From NCBI GenBank assembly GCA_011317545.1, contig WUJK01000002.1:3472001-3536000 (forward strand): a stretch of DNA of 64,000 bases, written 5' to 3'. Of this stretch, positions 35,274 to 47,618 are shown piece after piece. The stretch is from Coniella vitis (lineage: Eukaryota > Ascomycota > Sordariomycetes > Diaporthales > Schizoparmaceae). The translations under genes were made by a program, and so were the position numbers. The notes below the pieces were generated by a model. That model did not search any database. It was not told where the DNA came from and worked only from the letters and a program-made list of their open reading frames with translations. Position 1 is the first letter of the stretch; each line of letters opens with the position of its first letter.

Positions 35274-38075
35274 GGTGGTGATGGAGCACGGCCCAGGTTA
35301 AGGAGCCCCAGAACGTCCGCTGATTATTGAATGAGGAGTGAGCGCTCCTAGAGTCGAGTGGTTGTGATTCGGGCCAGTCAGCAGGAAGCTGCCTGTCTGG
35401 ACTCTTCAATCGCACCCGAGTGTCTGCGCGAAGCAGGGCGTGGTGCCAGCTAGACTGGTGGACAAAGCCAGATGACGGCAGTAGCCCCTTCTCTGCACGG
35501 GCTGCGCGGGCCGCGATGTGCCGCTTCAAATAATGGAGTCGGGACAGCTCAGGTGGGAGGAAACGGCCGTCCAGCTGTTCGGGAGGGGATGTCGCGGAAT
35601 GTTGCTGATGTGCAGTCGGGCGGAGGAGAAGGAGGAGAGAGAAAGAGAGGTTGTTGGTGGTGGTGGTGGTGGTGGTGGAGAGTGACGACGGCGAGGGTGC
35701 TGACGATGGCTGGGAGATGAATGTTCGTGATCAATCAACTGACCCCTGTCGGCCTCCATTTCGGATATTGTCAACTAACTGGTACTGGGCGGGCTGCTGG
35801 GCTGCTGGTCTGCTGGGTACCAGCCCTGAGGGGAGGGGCGTCTTGGGCTTCAGTGGCCTGCTTTAGCGTGCTAGTGTCCAAAGCCCAAAAGACCAGGCCC
35901 ACCCACCACTCCTGGCAACCAACCATTGTCAGGCTGCGGGTGCTACGGTGCAATATAATTTGCCGTTGACAGCGCCCCCTCCACTCCAGCTCAGTAGCCG
36001 CGGCTCTATCTGTCCATCTAATTTGAGGACATGATCATGTTCTTACATGGCATACAGGCTGTTGTTGTTGTTGTTGTTGGTCCCGCGGTGTCCAATAAGA
36101 CAGCATTGCTATGCTGACGATATTCGTGCCAATGGTTCGGCTTGTCTTCTGACGTTCGGCCTACGCATAAGCACTGTTGGGCACCTACGATGTGACCATC
36201 TCTAGCACCAGCCCGAACAGCTCTTATACGTCTTGATATTAAAACAGGACAAAAGAACAACACTTATAAGTTTCGCTCAAGATTTGCCGCTTGTTGTTAA
36301 GCGCAAGCAATTCTGCACAGCTTATTTTGATATTCGGAACGGCACAGGTATGTATTTGGACAGTCATTTTCTTGCCCGCTTCCCCCCTTGCAGTCTTGTA
36401 GGATTCGTAAAGGTTGCTGCTGTGAATAGAAAACGTACCTCGTGCAATTTTGCGAACGAGATAGTGCCCAGACCAATATCAATTCAAAGTTTTCTTTCGC
36501 AGTTTATCACAAAGCTTGGCTATTTACCCAGTGGCTCTCTGTTATTTTTCCGTTCATTGATTAAGAAAGCCAAACATGGGGATGATTTGAATCCGTTGTA
36601 CTAGATGGAAAGAGACTCATTGGTACCCTCTGTTCATGTTTGTCTTGACACGTTCGCTCTGAATATCCAAGTTGTTGTAGTGCATTCTAAAGTGCAATGG
36701 AAAGGAACCAGCAGCAAAGCAGCCAACACAGAACCACCTTTCGAAGTAGTTGCACGAAGAGACTGTATCCCACCAATTCAACGGCGGTTCCGTAACAGAG
36801 TGTCACAATATCTGTTTCTGCGAAATATATAATGGCCAGAAATAAAGAGGATTTCCCCAACGCAAACCCATCATCAACAGATGTGCAAGGTTTGGACTCG
36901 GCTTCTCCATTTGCGCATGAATATACGCAGCAGTATAGCAGTTACTTAGTAACGGATTGGGTAACCATTGAGACCACATACTTGGTATTGCAAGTTCACT
37001 ATCGGTGGGCAATGTTCCGATTCTCTGGGAAGGGATCAAATATGTGTGTCGTAAATGTAATCCTGAATATCGTTGGAGGCAGCAGAAGGGAATGAATACT
37101 TAACACGTAAGTTTTGGAGTTCTTGCCTGGAGGTTTTCTGTCAAGGTGAAGCAAGCAGGTGCTGTACTTTGCTTTCTCTGTGCAGTTCGGTAAGTCTACA
37201 AGTACTTTTTAACACCCAATGCACAGCATATACACAGTACATAGTATCAGTCGGTGCAACGTTGCTACCTACCACTGTATCAGGTCGTGCAGACAGGATT
37301 TGGAGAAAAAGAAAAGCTGCCCATCAACCACAACAAAAGTCCAGATCCAGATCCAGATCCAGATATCAGTCCAACCGAGGTAGAGGAAAAACGGCCTCGA
37401 ACCCATTCGCCCTGTCCTTCCTTGCTCTGCTTGTCCGGGTTCCCCGTCGTCGTCTTCTCTTCGCTTTATCTTCGTCCCGCTCGGCTCGTCTCCACGACGG
37501 CAGACAGACTCAGACTTCCCCGCATGGACCTTGGCAGGAGCCAACGAGGGCCTGCAGGTGCAGGGCACTTTGGGCGGTTGTGGTTGGCCACCATAGCCAC
37601 ACGTGAGTGGACGCTCCTAGGGACATAGTACATCTGTATCCATAGTAGACTCTGGGGACGAAAGGTAGTTTCCCCTCTGTTGTTGTCTGGGGTAAAGAAT
37701 CCGGGGTAATGTGTATCGAAACCTGGGGGAACTTGGGGCACCCGGGGAGCGGTAAGTCGCCGCTCGCAGAGGACGGGGAAAGGGAAGTCGAAAAAGTACC
37801 ATTCCATATTTATATATATATATATAAGCACTGGTGTAGATTGTGATGCGTGATGCACCTCGCAACTCTGTCCATGTAGTTGAGTTGCTTACTTGTGCAT
37901 CTCCTCCTCCTCCTTCTTCTCAACAGGGTTAATATTGGTTCGCCCTTGGTTCGAGGCTCGCTTCTTCAGCCTCGACTCCCTGCGTCCATCCTAGCCTCAG
38001 CCTTCAATCGACACCATCCACAGGGCGAGAAGCGCATCCCCCCAGAAAAGAAAAGGAGCCAAGCACAACTCCATC
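35274..38075. other. divergent intergenic region, EDE1 / MFS transporter
   Basis: A 2.8 kb interval between two opposite start codons. It holds simple repeats: GGT/GTT-rich near 35652-35680, (GTT)n at about 36061-36080, and four copies of CCAGAT at 37341-37364. It also contains one TACATAGTA motif (37238) and a CATAGTAC near-copy at 37622. Frames such as 37073-37606 are repeat-driven. No gene is seen. Confidence 0.5.
37341..37364 (+). repeat. (CCAGAT)4 tandem repeat
   Basis: Four perfect head-to-tail copies of the hexamer CCAGAT, in intergenic DNA upstream of the MFS transporter gene. Confidence 0.9.
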
Positions 38076-40040
38076 ATGGCCTCCAGTTCGTTTTGGAGGA
38101 ACCGCTCCCTCCGCGTCTCGGACAAGAAGCGCACGCGAGCGGCCGAGTTGACCCTTCAAGAATCGCTCTACCCCATTTGCCTCGTCACGCTGCTCTTTTT
38201 CCTCTGGGGCTTCAGCTATGGCCTGTTGGACACGCTCAACAAGCATTTCCAGAACACCCTGGGCATAGACAAGGCGCGGTCGTCGGGCTTACAAGCTGCT
38301 TATTTTGGGTAAAACAACTGCCGATTTCCTCGTGTCAGGAGACTCGATGGTGGAGTTGCACGAGAGGCAAGAGAAGCAAGAAGACAAGAAGAACAAGAAG
38401 AGACGATTCGTATGCTAACTAACACGCCTGGGCACAAACCCATCACAGTGCCTATCCCATTGCGTCCCTTGGCCACGCTGCCTGGATCCTACGCCACTAT
38501 AGCTACCGCGCCGTCTTCATCTGGGGGCTCTGTCTGTACGGCATTGGCGCCCTGCTCGCCATCCCCGCCATCATGCACAAGAGCTTTGGCGGGTTCTGCG
38601 TGTGCATCTTCATTATTGGAAACGGACTCGGCTCTCTTGAGACGGCAGCCAACCCATACATTACAGGTGCGTCTCTGGCCCTGGGCCACCCCTTTCCGGT
38701 GAACGTGGACTTCACTTCCACATGGTATTCCAAGGTAGCAGCAAGACTAAAACAATACCAACACCCCCCTTCGCCCCCAAACAGTCTGCGGCCCTCCCAA
38801 ATACTCGGAAATCCGCATCAACATTTCCCAAGCCTTCAACGGCATCGGCACCGTCATCGCGCCCGTCCTCGGCTCGTACGTCTTCTTCAACTTTGGGGAC
38901 GCCCGCGCTCTGCAAAACGTCCAATGGGTGTACCTGTCCATTGCCGTCTTCGTCTTCCTCCTCGCCTTTGTCTTTTATCTGTCGACCATCCCGGAAATCA
39001 CCGACGCGGACATGGCCTTCCAGGCCGACGAGTCGCAGGCCTCGGCGGATAGCGCAAAGCCATTTTGGAAGCAGTATCGGTTGTTTCACGCAGCCTTTGC
39101 GCAGTTTTGTTACACGGGGGCGCAGGTTGCCATTGCGAGGTGAGTCTGGCAGGTCTGACTGGCCTCTGTTTCCGTTGGCTCCTACTGCTCATCTCGCCTG
39201 TCCATACAAAGTGAAGTGAGGGAGAAGAAAGAAGAAGAACAAAAAGACAAGTAGAGTCATCAGACCAGACTTCCATACCCCATGGCCCATACCCCATCCT
39301 CCTTATCCCCAAACCGACCAAGTCCAGTTCCAAGAGACCAAAGAAAGAGACGAAATACCTCTCAAAACTCATATATATATATACTCTACCCCGTCACTGA
39401 CACCCCCAAAACCCCCAGCTACTTTATCAACTACGTAACCGAAACCCGCCCCGCCACCTCCTCCGCCCTCGGCTCCCAGTTCCTCGCCGGCGCCCAGGGC
39501 GCCTTTGCCCTCGGCCGCTTCGCCGGCGCCGCCATCATGCACTTCCTGCGCCCGCGCCACGTTTTCCTCGTCTACCTGACCCTCTGCATCGTCTTCATCG
39601 GCCCGGCCATCACCCAGCGCGGCAACACCGGCATGGCCATGCTCTACGTGACGCTCTTCTTCGAGTCCATCTGCTTCCCCACCATTGTCGCCCTCGGCAT
39701 GCGCGGCCTCGGCCGCCACACCAAGCGCGGCAGCGGCTTCATCGTCGCCGGTGTCTTTGGCGGCGCCTGTGTCCCGCCCCTGACGGGCGCCGTCGCCGAC
39801 TTGCACGGCACCGCCCTGGCCATGGTCGTGCCCATGGTCTTCTTTGCCGCGGCCTGGTCGTACGCCCTGGCGGTCAATTTTGTGTCGCCGTACAGGGATG
39901 TCGCGGATGCCTTTACGGAGACCGAGGTTGGGCTGACGGGCCACCGTGAGGGTGTGACGGGCTCGGCGGATGCGGAGAGGGAGGCGAGTCTGGGAGTGGA
40001 CGAGGAAAAGGGCGTGATAGCCGAGCAGAGAGAGGGGTGA
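38076..40040 (+). CDS. MFS sugar transporter, L-fucose permease (FucP)-like
   Basis: Major facilitator superfamily carrier of 475 residues, similar in design to FucP/GlcP-type sugar:proton symporters. Exons: 38076-38308, 38449-38666, 38785-39139 and 39419-40040, all GT-AG and in frame. The first helix is CLVTLLFFLWGFSYGLLDTLN, the classic FucP start with the WGF motif. A conserved mid-protein block reads IFIIGNGLGSLETAANPYI, and CGPPKYSEIRINISQAFNGIG follows in the second half of the N-domain. Helix 7 (SYFINYVTETRP) begins after intron 3, and further helices end near AWSYALAVNFVSPY; the C-terminal 50 residues are acidic and cytosolic. The last exon is strikingly rich in C at third positions compared with the others. 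The substrate is not determinable beyond a probable monosaccharide. Confidence 0.92.
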
Positions 40041-41995
40041 AGAGAAAAGCGAACGAGAGGACGAGAGCCGCGCTACCCCTGATGATACTTCACAATGAGC
40101 TTCCATCAAACGGGAGGAAGATGGAGAATTGTTATGCTCGTAAGGGTGAGACGGAGGTCTATCCATTTTACAGTTGTGTCTGTCCATCACTGCTGATCAT
40201 AATCACATATATCGCGCCATCATCAGAGCGCATCACGATCAAAACAATAACTTTCCAGTCCAAACATTCTATACTGCACGCTGTGAAGACGCACCCATTT
40301 CTTTACCCGCGAAATTTCACAAAGAAAAGACCTGTGATACAGACACACAAAACTCGTAATACCTTCATGACGAAATACCAAATTACTACCTAGCTATCCC
40401 ACCCAGATCCACAATGCCTGCCTTCTCACCTCGACCTCCACCCCCACTCTCCCCCTCTCTCTTTGCTTTGTGCTTCCTCAAACTTATAACGCACTTCACA
40501 TGCTTCCCCATTCCAAAGTACAACAGAGTCAAGAGCAAGAGAGACAAATAGAACTAGGACCCCCTTGTATAAACCGCCAGCCTGTGTATCACTAGCGCCA
40601 CGGACCATATCCGTTGTGCGAACCTCATGCTTTACGCTTCAACTGTCAATGAGAATGCAGATGATGATAACGATGAGTGCAACAGCCAAGCCTTGAATAC
40701 CAATAAGACCAAAAGAAACGCAGACGAGTGTAAATAAAGAATAGAGGGAGCGTATGTGATAAGCGCAAGTCAAGCCACTGGTGTTCTGTGACGCCATGGT
40801 GACCACTGCTCCAACGCGGCCTCGGTCCTCGAAGCGCTCAAAGATAATGCTTGCTACATAGGCCGCTCATCGCCCGATCCCAAAGCTGGTCATTCTTTAT
40901 ACACCTGCTAGTCCAAACACTCTATGCAGCCACACCTCACACAGTTGGGGAGGGAAAAAACAGAAATTGAACAACAGAAACAAAGGTCAAAAGGAAGAAA
41001 AAAGGAATGAATCGGTGGGTCGGTATGCTAACAAAGAATTGAAATGGGTATAAGGAGTGTGATATCAAAGCACAACAGCCGCTAGTCGTCCTTGCTCCAG
41101 CAAAGAAACGTGACCCATAAGAATCGAATAAGGATCATTAGCCATCATGAAGAGACAAAGCAAATTGAAGGAAAAGAAATTCAGAGTTCTATGACGCGAT
41201 GTGTCCGAGTCCGCTCTTTGTGAGAATGATGGCAAGTATCGAATGCATAGTCCACCGCAACCAGAGCCTCCAGAACAGGGCCTTTAGCGGGCGCTCCGAT
41301 TTCAAGACAGGAGGAAACCAAGAAGATGCGGCTGAAGTAATAAAGATTCAGCTTCGAGCGTAGGAGCTGTGGAGGAAAAACGGCAGAAGGCTGTAATTCA
41401 ATGGGTTTTTCGAATGTTGTGGTGGAATGGGTCGGCCAACAAGAAGCAATTATTGTCGATTGCGATTGGTACCGATTTAGTCTCATTCTGGTCATCCTGC
41501 GAATCCTATGCGCCGTGTGTATGCTAAAACGTAGAAGAAAAAGAAAACTTGGGTATATATTGAAACTTTGACCATCTCCAATCAACGTGGAAAGGAGCCT
41601 CTCCGTGAAACAATAGAATAAAGTTCTTTAGAGCCACAAGCTAGGCCCTCCGTAAGCACGTCTTCGTATCAGCTTGTCGATCGGTATTGCTGATATAATC
41701 ATGGCGGGGGCGTCCATGCTGTGCATCGACTCAAGTACGGGGTTCTTCAAAAGGTTTTGGGAGCGATGATGACCGGCTGCTAGTTGACAAATAACCAAGA
41801 CTCGGTGTACAAGTGCCCGCAAGGCCATCATCTTTTCCCCTGGTCGACCTCTTCCTGCCCAGTTATCAATTCGATCTCTGAGCCCGCCGACTTGTGCGAC
41901 CTCGGGCTCTTGAGCTCCCACCAAGGGGCATTAAATGGAGTTTTCGGCAAAAACGGCTGCTGTGGCGAGAATTTCAGGGCTGCGTCGCCGTCCAG
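40041..41995. other. intergenic, convergent 3' ends
   Basis: A 2.0 kb interval between the MFS stop and the CDC24 stop. Frames at 41181-41585 and 41628-41924 (minus) have no recognisable domain and could be part of a long 3' UTR or chance. No gene is supported. Confidence 0.5.
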
Positions 41996-44900
41996 CTAAA
42001 CGGTATCACCCACACAAAAGAGTTCAATCTCGCCCATGCTATTGCCACCGCTATACATGCTCCCCATGTTCTCTCGCCAGTCAGAGAATGCGATTTGAAT
42101 ATCTTCGTCGCTTTCAATGTTGACAAAGTCGCCGTCTTCATCTCGGTAGCGAAGTCGCAGATTTCCTTGACCAATACTCGAAGTCGTAATGCGCCTAAGT
42201 TTGACGTCAATGCGATCCGTAAGGCTTTGGTATGTAATATTGAAGGCGGCAACCAGTGTCACGTAATTGCCATTGTCACAAGTGACCTTGACCTTGAGCT
42301 GGGAGGAGTGGAACGGCGCATCGTTGGGGCTCGCTAGAGGGTTGTGTGACTGAGTGGCGCCAGCGGTGTGCATGGCCGGTGATACTGTCCGGGAAGGGTC
42401 GATGTTGAGAGGCGCTGGTACCATGCCTTGGCCACTGGAATTGCGACTGTGCTGGCGAACAGGTTGGGAGGGAAACTGGCCCATCTGGCCTCCATAACCT
42501 TGGCGATCCCTTTGGGCGCCTGGACTCTGGGTGTTAGCCCGAATTGGAAGATCTTGTCTGGGGCTACCCGTTTGGCCTCTTGGGATGCTGCCATCATATG
42601 TTGGTTGCAGGTGCGGGGGAATGCCTGGAACAGCTGGAACACCTTGACTGCCGCCTCGTTCGGTTCTCCTCACGGGTTGCTGCTGTAGCTGACCATTGAT
42701 ATCAGGAGTTGAATAGGACCTACTTCGTTGCGACGCCAGAGATTGTGCCGAAGGCATTGCTGGTAGCGAAGGCCCGCGTAGATTGCGCCCAGTCGCCATT
42801 CCGTAGGCATTCGAGGGAGAGGGTCCGTCTCGCGAGGGGGCACGGGGCAAAGCGGGCGCGGTATATCGGTTGTTGTCCTCAATCCATCCAGATTGCGGGT
42901 ATCCGGGGCCTGGTAGGATGTAGCCAGCACTTTGGCCAAAGAAATTGGACGTCGTGCTGGTTCTCGAAGAGGCAGGAGACTCGCCGACCGGGGAAAAGTA
43001 CGAATCGGCGACGCGTGTTCCAGGGGATGGTTGGTCTGACGTGAGCAAGGAGAGAGGTTGCTGTTGTGGCATGGGAAAGCTGGTAGGAGGTTGTCGACGG
43101 TTCATGCCCGCCATAGATGCACTACTCTCGCCGGTCGCAGACCTCTGTCGCGGGCTTGATGTCGACCCGTTCCTCGGCATTGTTCCCGGCATAGCAGCGT
43201 ATGTGGTGGGAGGAGGAGGAGGAGGCACATAATCTTCTTCGTCGTCTTCGTGTTCTTGGTACGGGTTCGGCATATCAGGCTGTGCTTCCATCCACCTAAA
43301 GTTTGCGGCAGGTTGATCAGTGGGCGCTGCAGCCTGCGGCAGGTTCTCTTTGCGTTGGACGTCCAGAAGATTCGCCCATTTCTTCATATTTTCTTCATTT
43401 TGGAACTTGATGACAAAATTCTCGACGCCAGGGTCTCCTTTCCACCATATCTGCACCGTATACGAACCTATACGCATGCGTCAAAACGGGTTAGATGACC
43501 AGTCGTTACCCCCCCCCCCCCCAAAAAAACCAAAGACGTTTTCAGATCAGTAATTCGATGAAGACGCAACGTACCTGGTTTCGAGAAGCTCAACACTTCA
43601 GTAACATTTGTCATAAAGATCCTACCCTTGAGCTGGAGTTTGGCGTTCTTGTTTCTCAACTTGGGACCAGTTGAGCGCGTCTTATCCTTCTTGTCCTTGC
43701 TCTTGTTGGGCGTCAGCTCCTTGCAGCACAACAGGATGTGCTGGAACAAGTAGATTTCATAGTCCCTCTCTTGCTCCGTCTTGCCGGTGATGACAGTGTA
43801 GACGCCGTAGAGGAGGAGTTGCCCGAAGTGGGCCACGCGGTGGTTCTTCCAGTCGTCTACCCGACCAACGAGCTCGTCCATTGCCTCGTCCAACAAATCC
43901 CTGTCAACAGCTTCGTTTGCCTTTTTCAATACACGTTCCGCAGCTTCGATACCCAAGGCCAGATCCTTCTTTGTCTCCTCGTCCTCGCTCTTCTTGAGCA
44001 GGTCCTTTTTTGCGAGAGAACAGTCAGCAAGTCCTCACAGATAGTGATTCAGGTAGAAGGAAGCATGCAAACCTTAAGCAGTAAGGGATATTTTACTAGT
44101 CTTTGCATAGGCTTGAGTAAGAATCCATCTAGTGTGTTATAATCACAAGCCACGGGGTGCTCGACAGCCTGTATTTTGTCAAAGTTTTGGCTGGCGGTTT
44201 GCGCGGCCTTTCGTTGATTGGCAATAAAGGGTTGGTATGTGTTTGTGAATTGTTCCTCAAAAGCAACAAAAGGCATTCCCCACTCCTGCTTATTCTGAGG
44301 CATTGAATTTGTCGTTTCCACACGAATGAGAAAACGGCGCTGCAAATCGAGGATCGAGTTGATGTTTAGGAATATCTGATGTGCAATATCACCGTTGATG
44401 GCCCCCTTTTGCTCCAAGGTCTTTTTCAAGTCGTGCAAGTTTTCTAGATCCTGAACATATTTCCGTTCCGTGTCGACGAGTTCTCGAATAATGCGATCGC
44501 GGTAGGTCATCTGCGAGTCGCCGTTCATGGCGGATGCGAGGCCGTCATCGGGGGAAGGTGTCTGCGGCTGCTTGAGGAGGCCTCGTTGTTGTGCAATGTC
44601 GAGGACATAATTAATGACAATTGTAACCTAAAATGGATTTGTTTTGGAAATCAGCGTGCTGTGAGTCTCCCTCCACCTTTCGTGACCATGCGCCCCTGAT
44701 TTTGAAGGTCTCTTACCTTGACAAAACCCGTGGTATCGGTGCCAAGCAAGTCGGAGATGATAAACATGTCCTGAGATGGTATCTTTAGCTGTTGTGAGCA
44801 ACCTTGCACAAATTTGCCAATTGCCATTTTTGCGCGCTTGTTTTCATTTGGGACGTTGCCAACATCCAGAAGTTCATCGGGTTCGCATGCATTGTATATT

Positions 44901-45319
44901 GCCAAGAGCGGCAGGCCTGCTCGCAACAAGTTCCACAAGCCCTCGACCGGGCCACCATCGTCTCCTCCTTGTTGTTCGCTTTCGTCAAGCAAGTCAATGT
45001 AGGCTTCGAAACCGGGAACGAGGCGAAGCCGCTGCTTTAAGGTGACGCATATCTGGTAGAGAGAGCGGGAGGCATCCGCTTTTTGGTTGATGATGTTGTT
45101 GGTAGCGACGACCTGACCGCTAGGAAGCGGGGTGACAATTGTGCTCGCATTCGAGAGCGAGGTCAGACTAGTAGTGGAGGGGTAGACGGTGGACCCGGAG
45201 AGCTGGCTTGCCCTTGGCGCACTGCTCATGCTCATATTGGCTAGCCTCGCCACACCGTCAGTCGACTGTTGGAAGACGGGAGCAGTGTTGGTTCTTAGTA
45301 GAGGAGCATGCGATGCCAT
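41996..45319 (-). CDS. cdc24: CDC24 Rho-type guanine nucleotide exchange factor
   Basis: Exchange factor that activates the GTPase Cdc42 (and Rac) to set polarity at hyphal tips. The model gives 1019 residues from exons 44717-45319, 44073-44627, 43575-44004 and 41996-43467, all in frame. In order: a Ser/Thr-rich start; the CDC24 calponin-like region (about 85-200, SLYQICVTLKQRLRLVPG); the DH catalytic domain (about 240-420, IIRELVDTERKYVQDLENL to LKPMQRLVKYPLLLKDLLK); a PH domain (about 440-600, RIFMTNVTEVLSFSKPGSY and VIKFQNEENMKKWANLL); a long Pro/Ser/Gln-rich linker; and a C-terminal PB1 domain (about 919-1019, LRYRDEDGDFVNIESDEDI) for binding the scaffold Bem1. A run of 13 C followed by A lies in intron 3 (43511-43529). 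Confidence 0.96.
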
Positions 45320-47552
45320 TACAACCTACTCCATGAACGTGGCTGATGGATAGCTGGATGAGCGTTTTGCGACGGATGATCCGGTCGGTGTCTGTTGATT
45401 GATCCTCGATAAGGCCGATGTCTTGTTGTTATTGTTGTTCTTGTGCGTACGGGGAGACTCGTAAATGAGGGAAAGCGAGAGGGCGGTCAAAGAGGCCGGG
45501 GGAGGGAGGGAAGAGGAGAGAGCGGGGGGTTTGGTGCCGCTGGAATTGGGTGACAGAAGCGTATTCCAGGAGGATGCGACAGTCGAAAAACGTGTCACGA
45601 GACTCTGTGAGTGTGTCTGTGTTTGGCCGTGGGGAGGAGCGGAGGAATGAGGGGCGGCTGGTATGGAAGAGCGAAAGGGGTGAAGTCGAAGGAATGCCAG
45701 CTGCTCAGCACAAGAGAGAGACAGAGTTGCTTGGAATCAGGGCCACAGCGGGTGCACCAGCAGCGGCGGCAGTAGGGGCCAACGGGACGCGGGGTCCAGA
45801 AAGCTGACTCAGTCGTGCACGGCGACAGAGAATGGCGTGAAGGAGTGGAGCACGAGGGTCGCAGAGACGAGCGATGAGAAGAGTCGACGGGTTGCAAAAT
45901 TGTGCAAGGCTGAATTTCGTCTGGCCTTCTTTGAGAAGAGGTTGGCGAGCGTGGGTTGGTGCAAAAGGATTCAGGAGCCGAGAGCGTGGCGAGAGGGCCC
46001 AAGAGAATGGCCAAGCAGAGGCGAGGCAAGGCAAGGCGAAAGTGAACGGAGAAGCCAAAGGAGGTGGCCTCTGCTCCGCGGTCTTTGGGCACGGAGTTGG
46101 GAGCGTCTATGTACAGCAGCAGCAGGCGTGTTCTTTTTGGGCAGCAGAGGCGTCGCAACAATGGGTCCCAGAGTAGCGCCGTGGGCGAGGTGGAACCCCT
46201 ACTCGCTCCTTAGCACGTACTGTTTGATTTGCGTGATTGATGAGGCCGGTCGTCGGGGGCCTGAACAAAAGCTAGCTCGATATCCTATCTCCTATTTGAA
46301 GTTCCCCTTTTCCTTGTTTTCTTCTCTTTTGGCAGTCTCTCGTACTTGCAGATTGTGACCAATCAAGATTTATGCTGTTTGATGGCTGAGGTGAGAACAG
46401 GCGGAGGGTCGTCGGAGAGGATGAGAATGAGGATGAGGATGAGGGGGGCCGTCAAGTCGGGCGAATCCGAAACAGGCCGTCGTGGCCCTGGCCCTCGAAT
46501 AGCTGGATGGGCGTCCAGATGGAGGAGATTCGCTGCGTGATGCCCTCGTGTGCGGGCTGGACTGCGCTGGTCGATGGCAGAAATATAAGAACGTGTGAAA
46601 GTCGAGGATCAAATGGCTGTCAGAAAAAGAAGGCAGAGAAAGATTAGTGCCCGGCCCTTGGCTTCTTACTCGTCTCGCGTGTGGAAATAGCGTATCAGTG
46701 TGCGTACGCAGCTAACATGTACTCCAGGCTTTTGGTCATTGGGTTTAGTGGATGTGAGTTCGCAGCAGCGGTAGCGATAGCGTGCCGCGACTGGGGCAGT
46801 TGCAGGGCCTTGACTGACTACATAGTACTTGTGACTCGGTGCTCTTTCCCATCCCGCCGCCCATTGATCCGCGCAGCAGATGCACCTTCCCTTTCCCACC
46901 GCAGTGGGGCACCCACTGGCGCCCAAGTTTGCCAGTGCTGCCCATCCCAGTCTAGCGCTCGAGAGCTACATAGTAGGGGGATCTAAATCGCATTCAGTGG
47001 TGACCCCGTCACTACACAGTAGCTGCTATGTACTACCAGGACAGCAGCTTTGCCGCCAGTGACTGCCCCACTGCAGCCCTTGGTCGGAACCGTTTGGGAG
47101 AGATGCCGGCAGCAGCGGGTTGCAGGGTCCAGTCTGGTTTCGACGATCAAATGGGTGCTAGAAGTCTGCCAGGCCTGGTCCTCTGCCAACTGCCAGGAGG
47201 GTGTCAATGCGCCGAGCCCAAGGTTCTTACTTCATTGTCGATGATACTCTTGTATATAGTAACCCTGGAATCTTGATGCTGCTGTTGATGCTCTTTCATT
47301 ACGTATCTGTCCCATCTGTGTTCGTCACCCAATTAGCCAAGTACCGTCAGATTTGGCTGCGCACTGGTCAGTGTAAACGTACTTGAGCAAGATGTGCACA
47401 ATAAATTGATCCATAATACGACGACAATAATAAGAGAAGGTTTTATTGAGTTTACCATATATAGCGACACGAATTCTAATTAGTCATGACTCAATACTTG
47501 CGAAACAGCAGTGATATCATACTCGGCCAGCTTTATTTTGCACCCTTCCTAT

Positions 47553-47618
47553 GCAGTACTTGTAGGTACTGGGAAGCCTGCAAATGTACGCACTTGAGGG
47601 GGTACCTACAAGTACTGC
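47553..47618. repeat. perfect 17-bp inverted repeat with 32-base spacer
   Basis: GCAGTACTTGTAGGTAC (47553-47569) is exactly complementary to GTACCTACAAGTACTGC (47602-47618). The arms could form a hairpin or be a palindromic protein-binding site. Each arm contains two GTAC-type half sites. Confidence 0.9.

Noticed and set aside
37073..37606. 177-codon plus-strand frame
   Set aside because: Driven by the CCAGAT repeat and Arg/Ser runs; no domain and no splice support.
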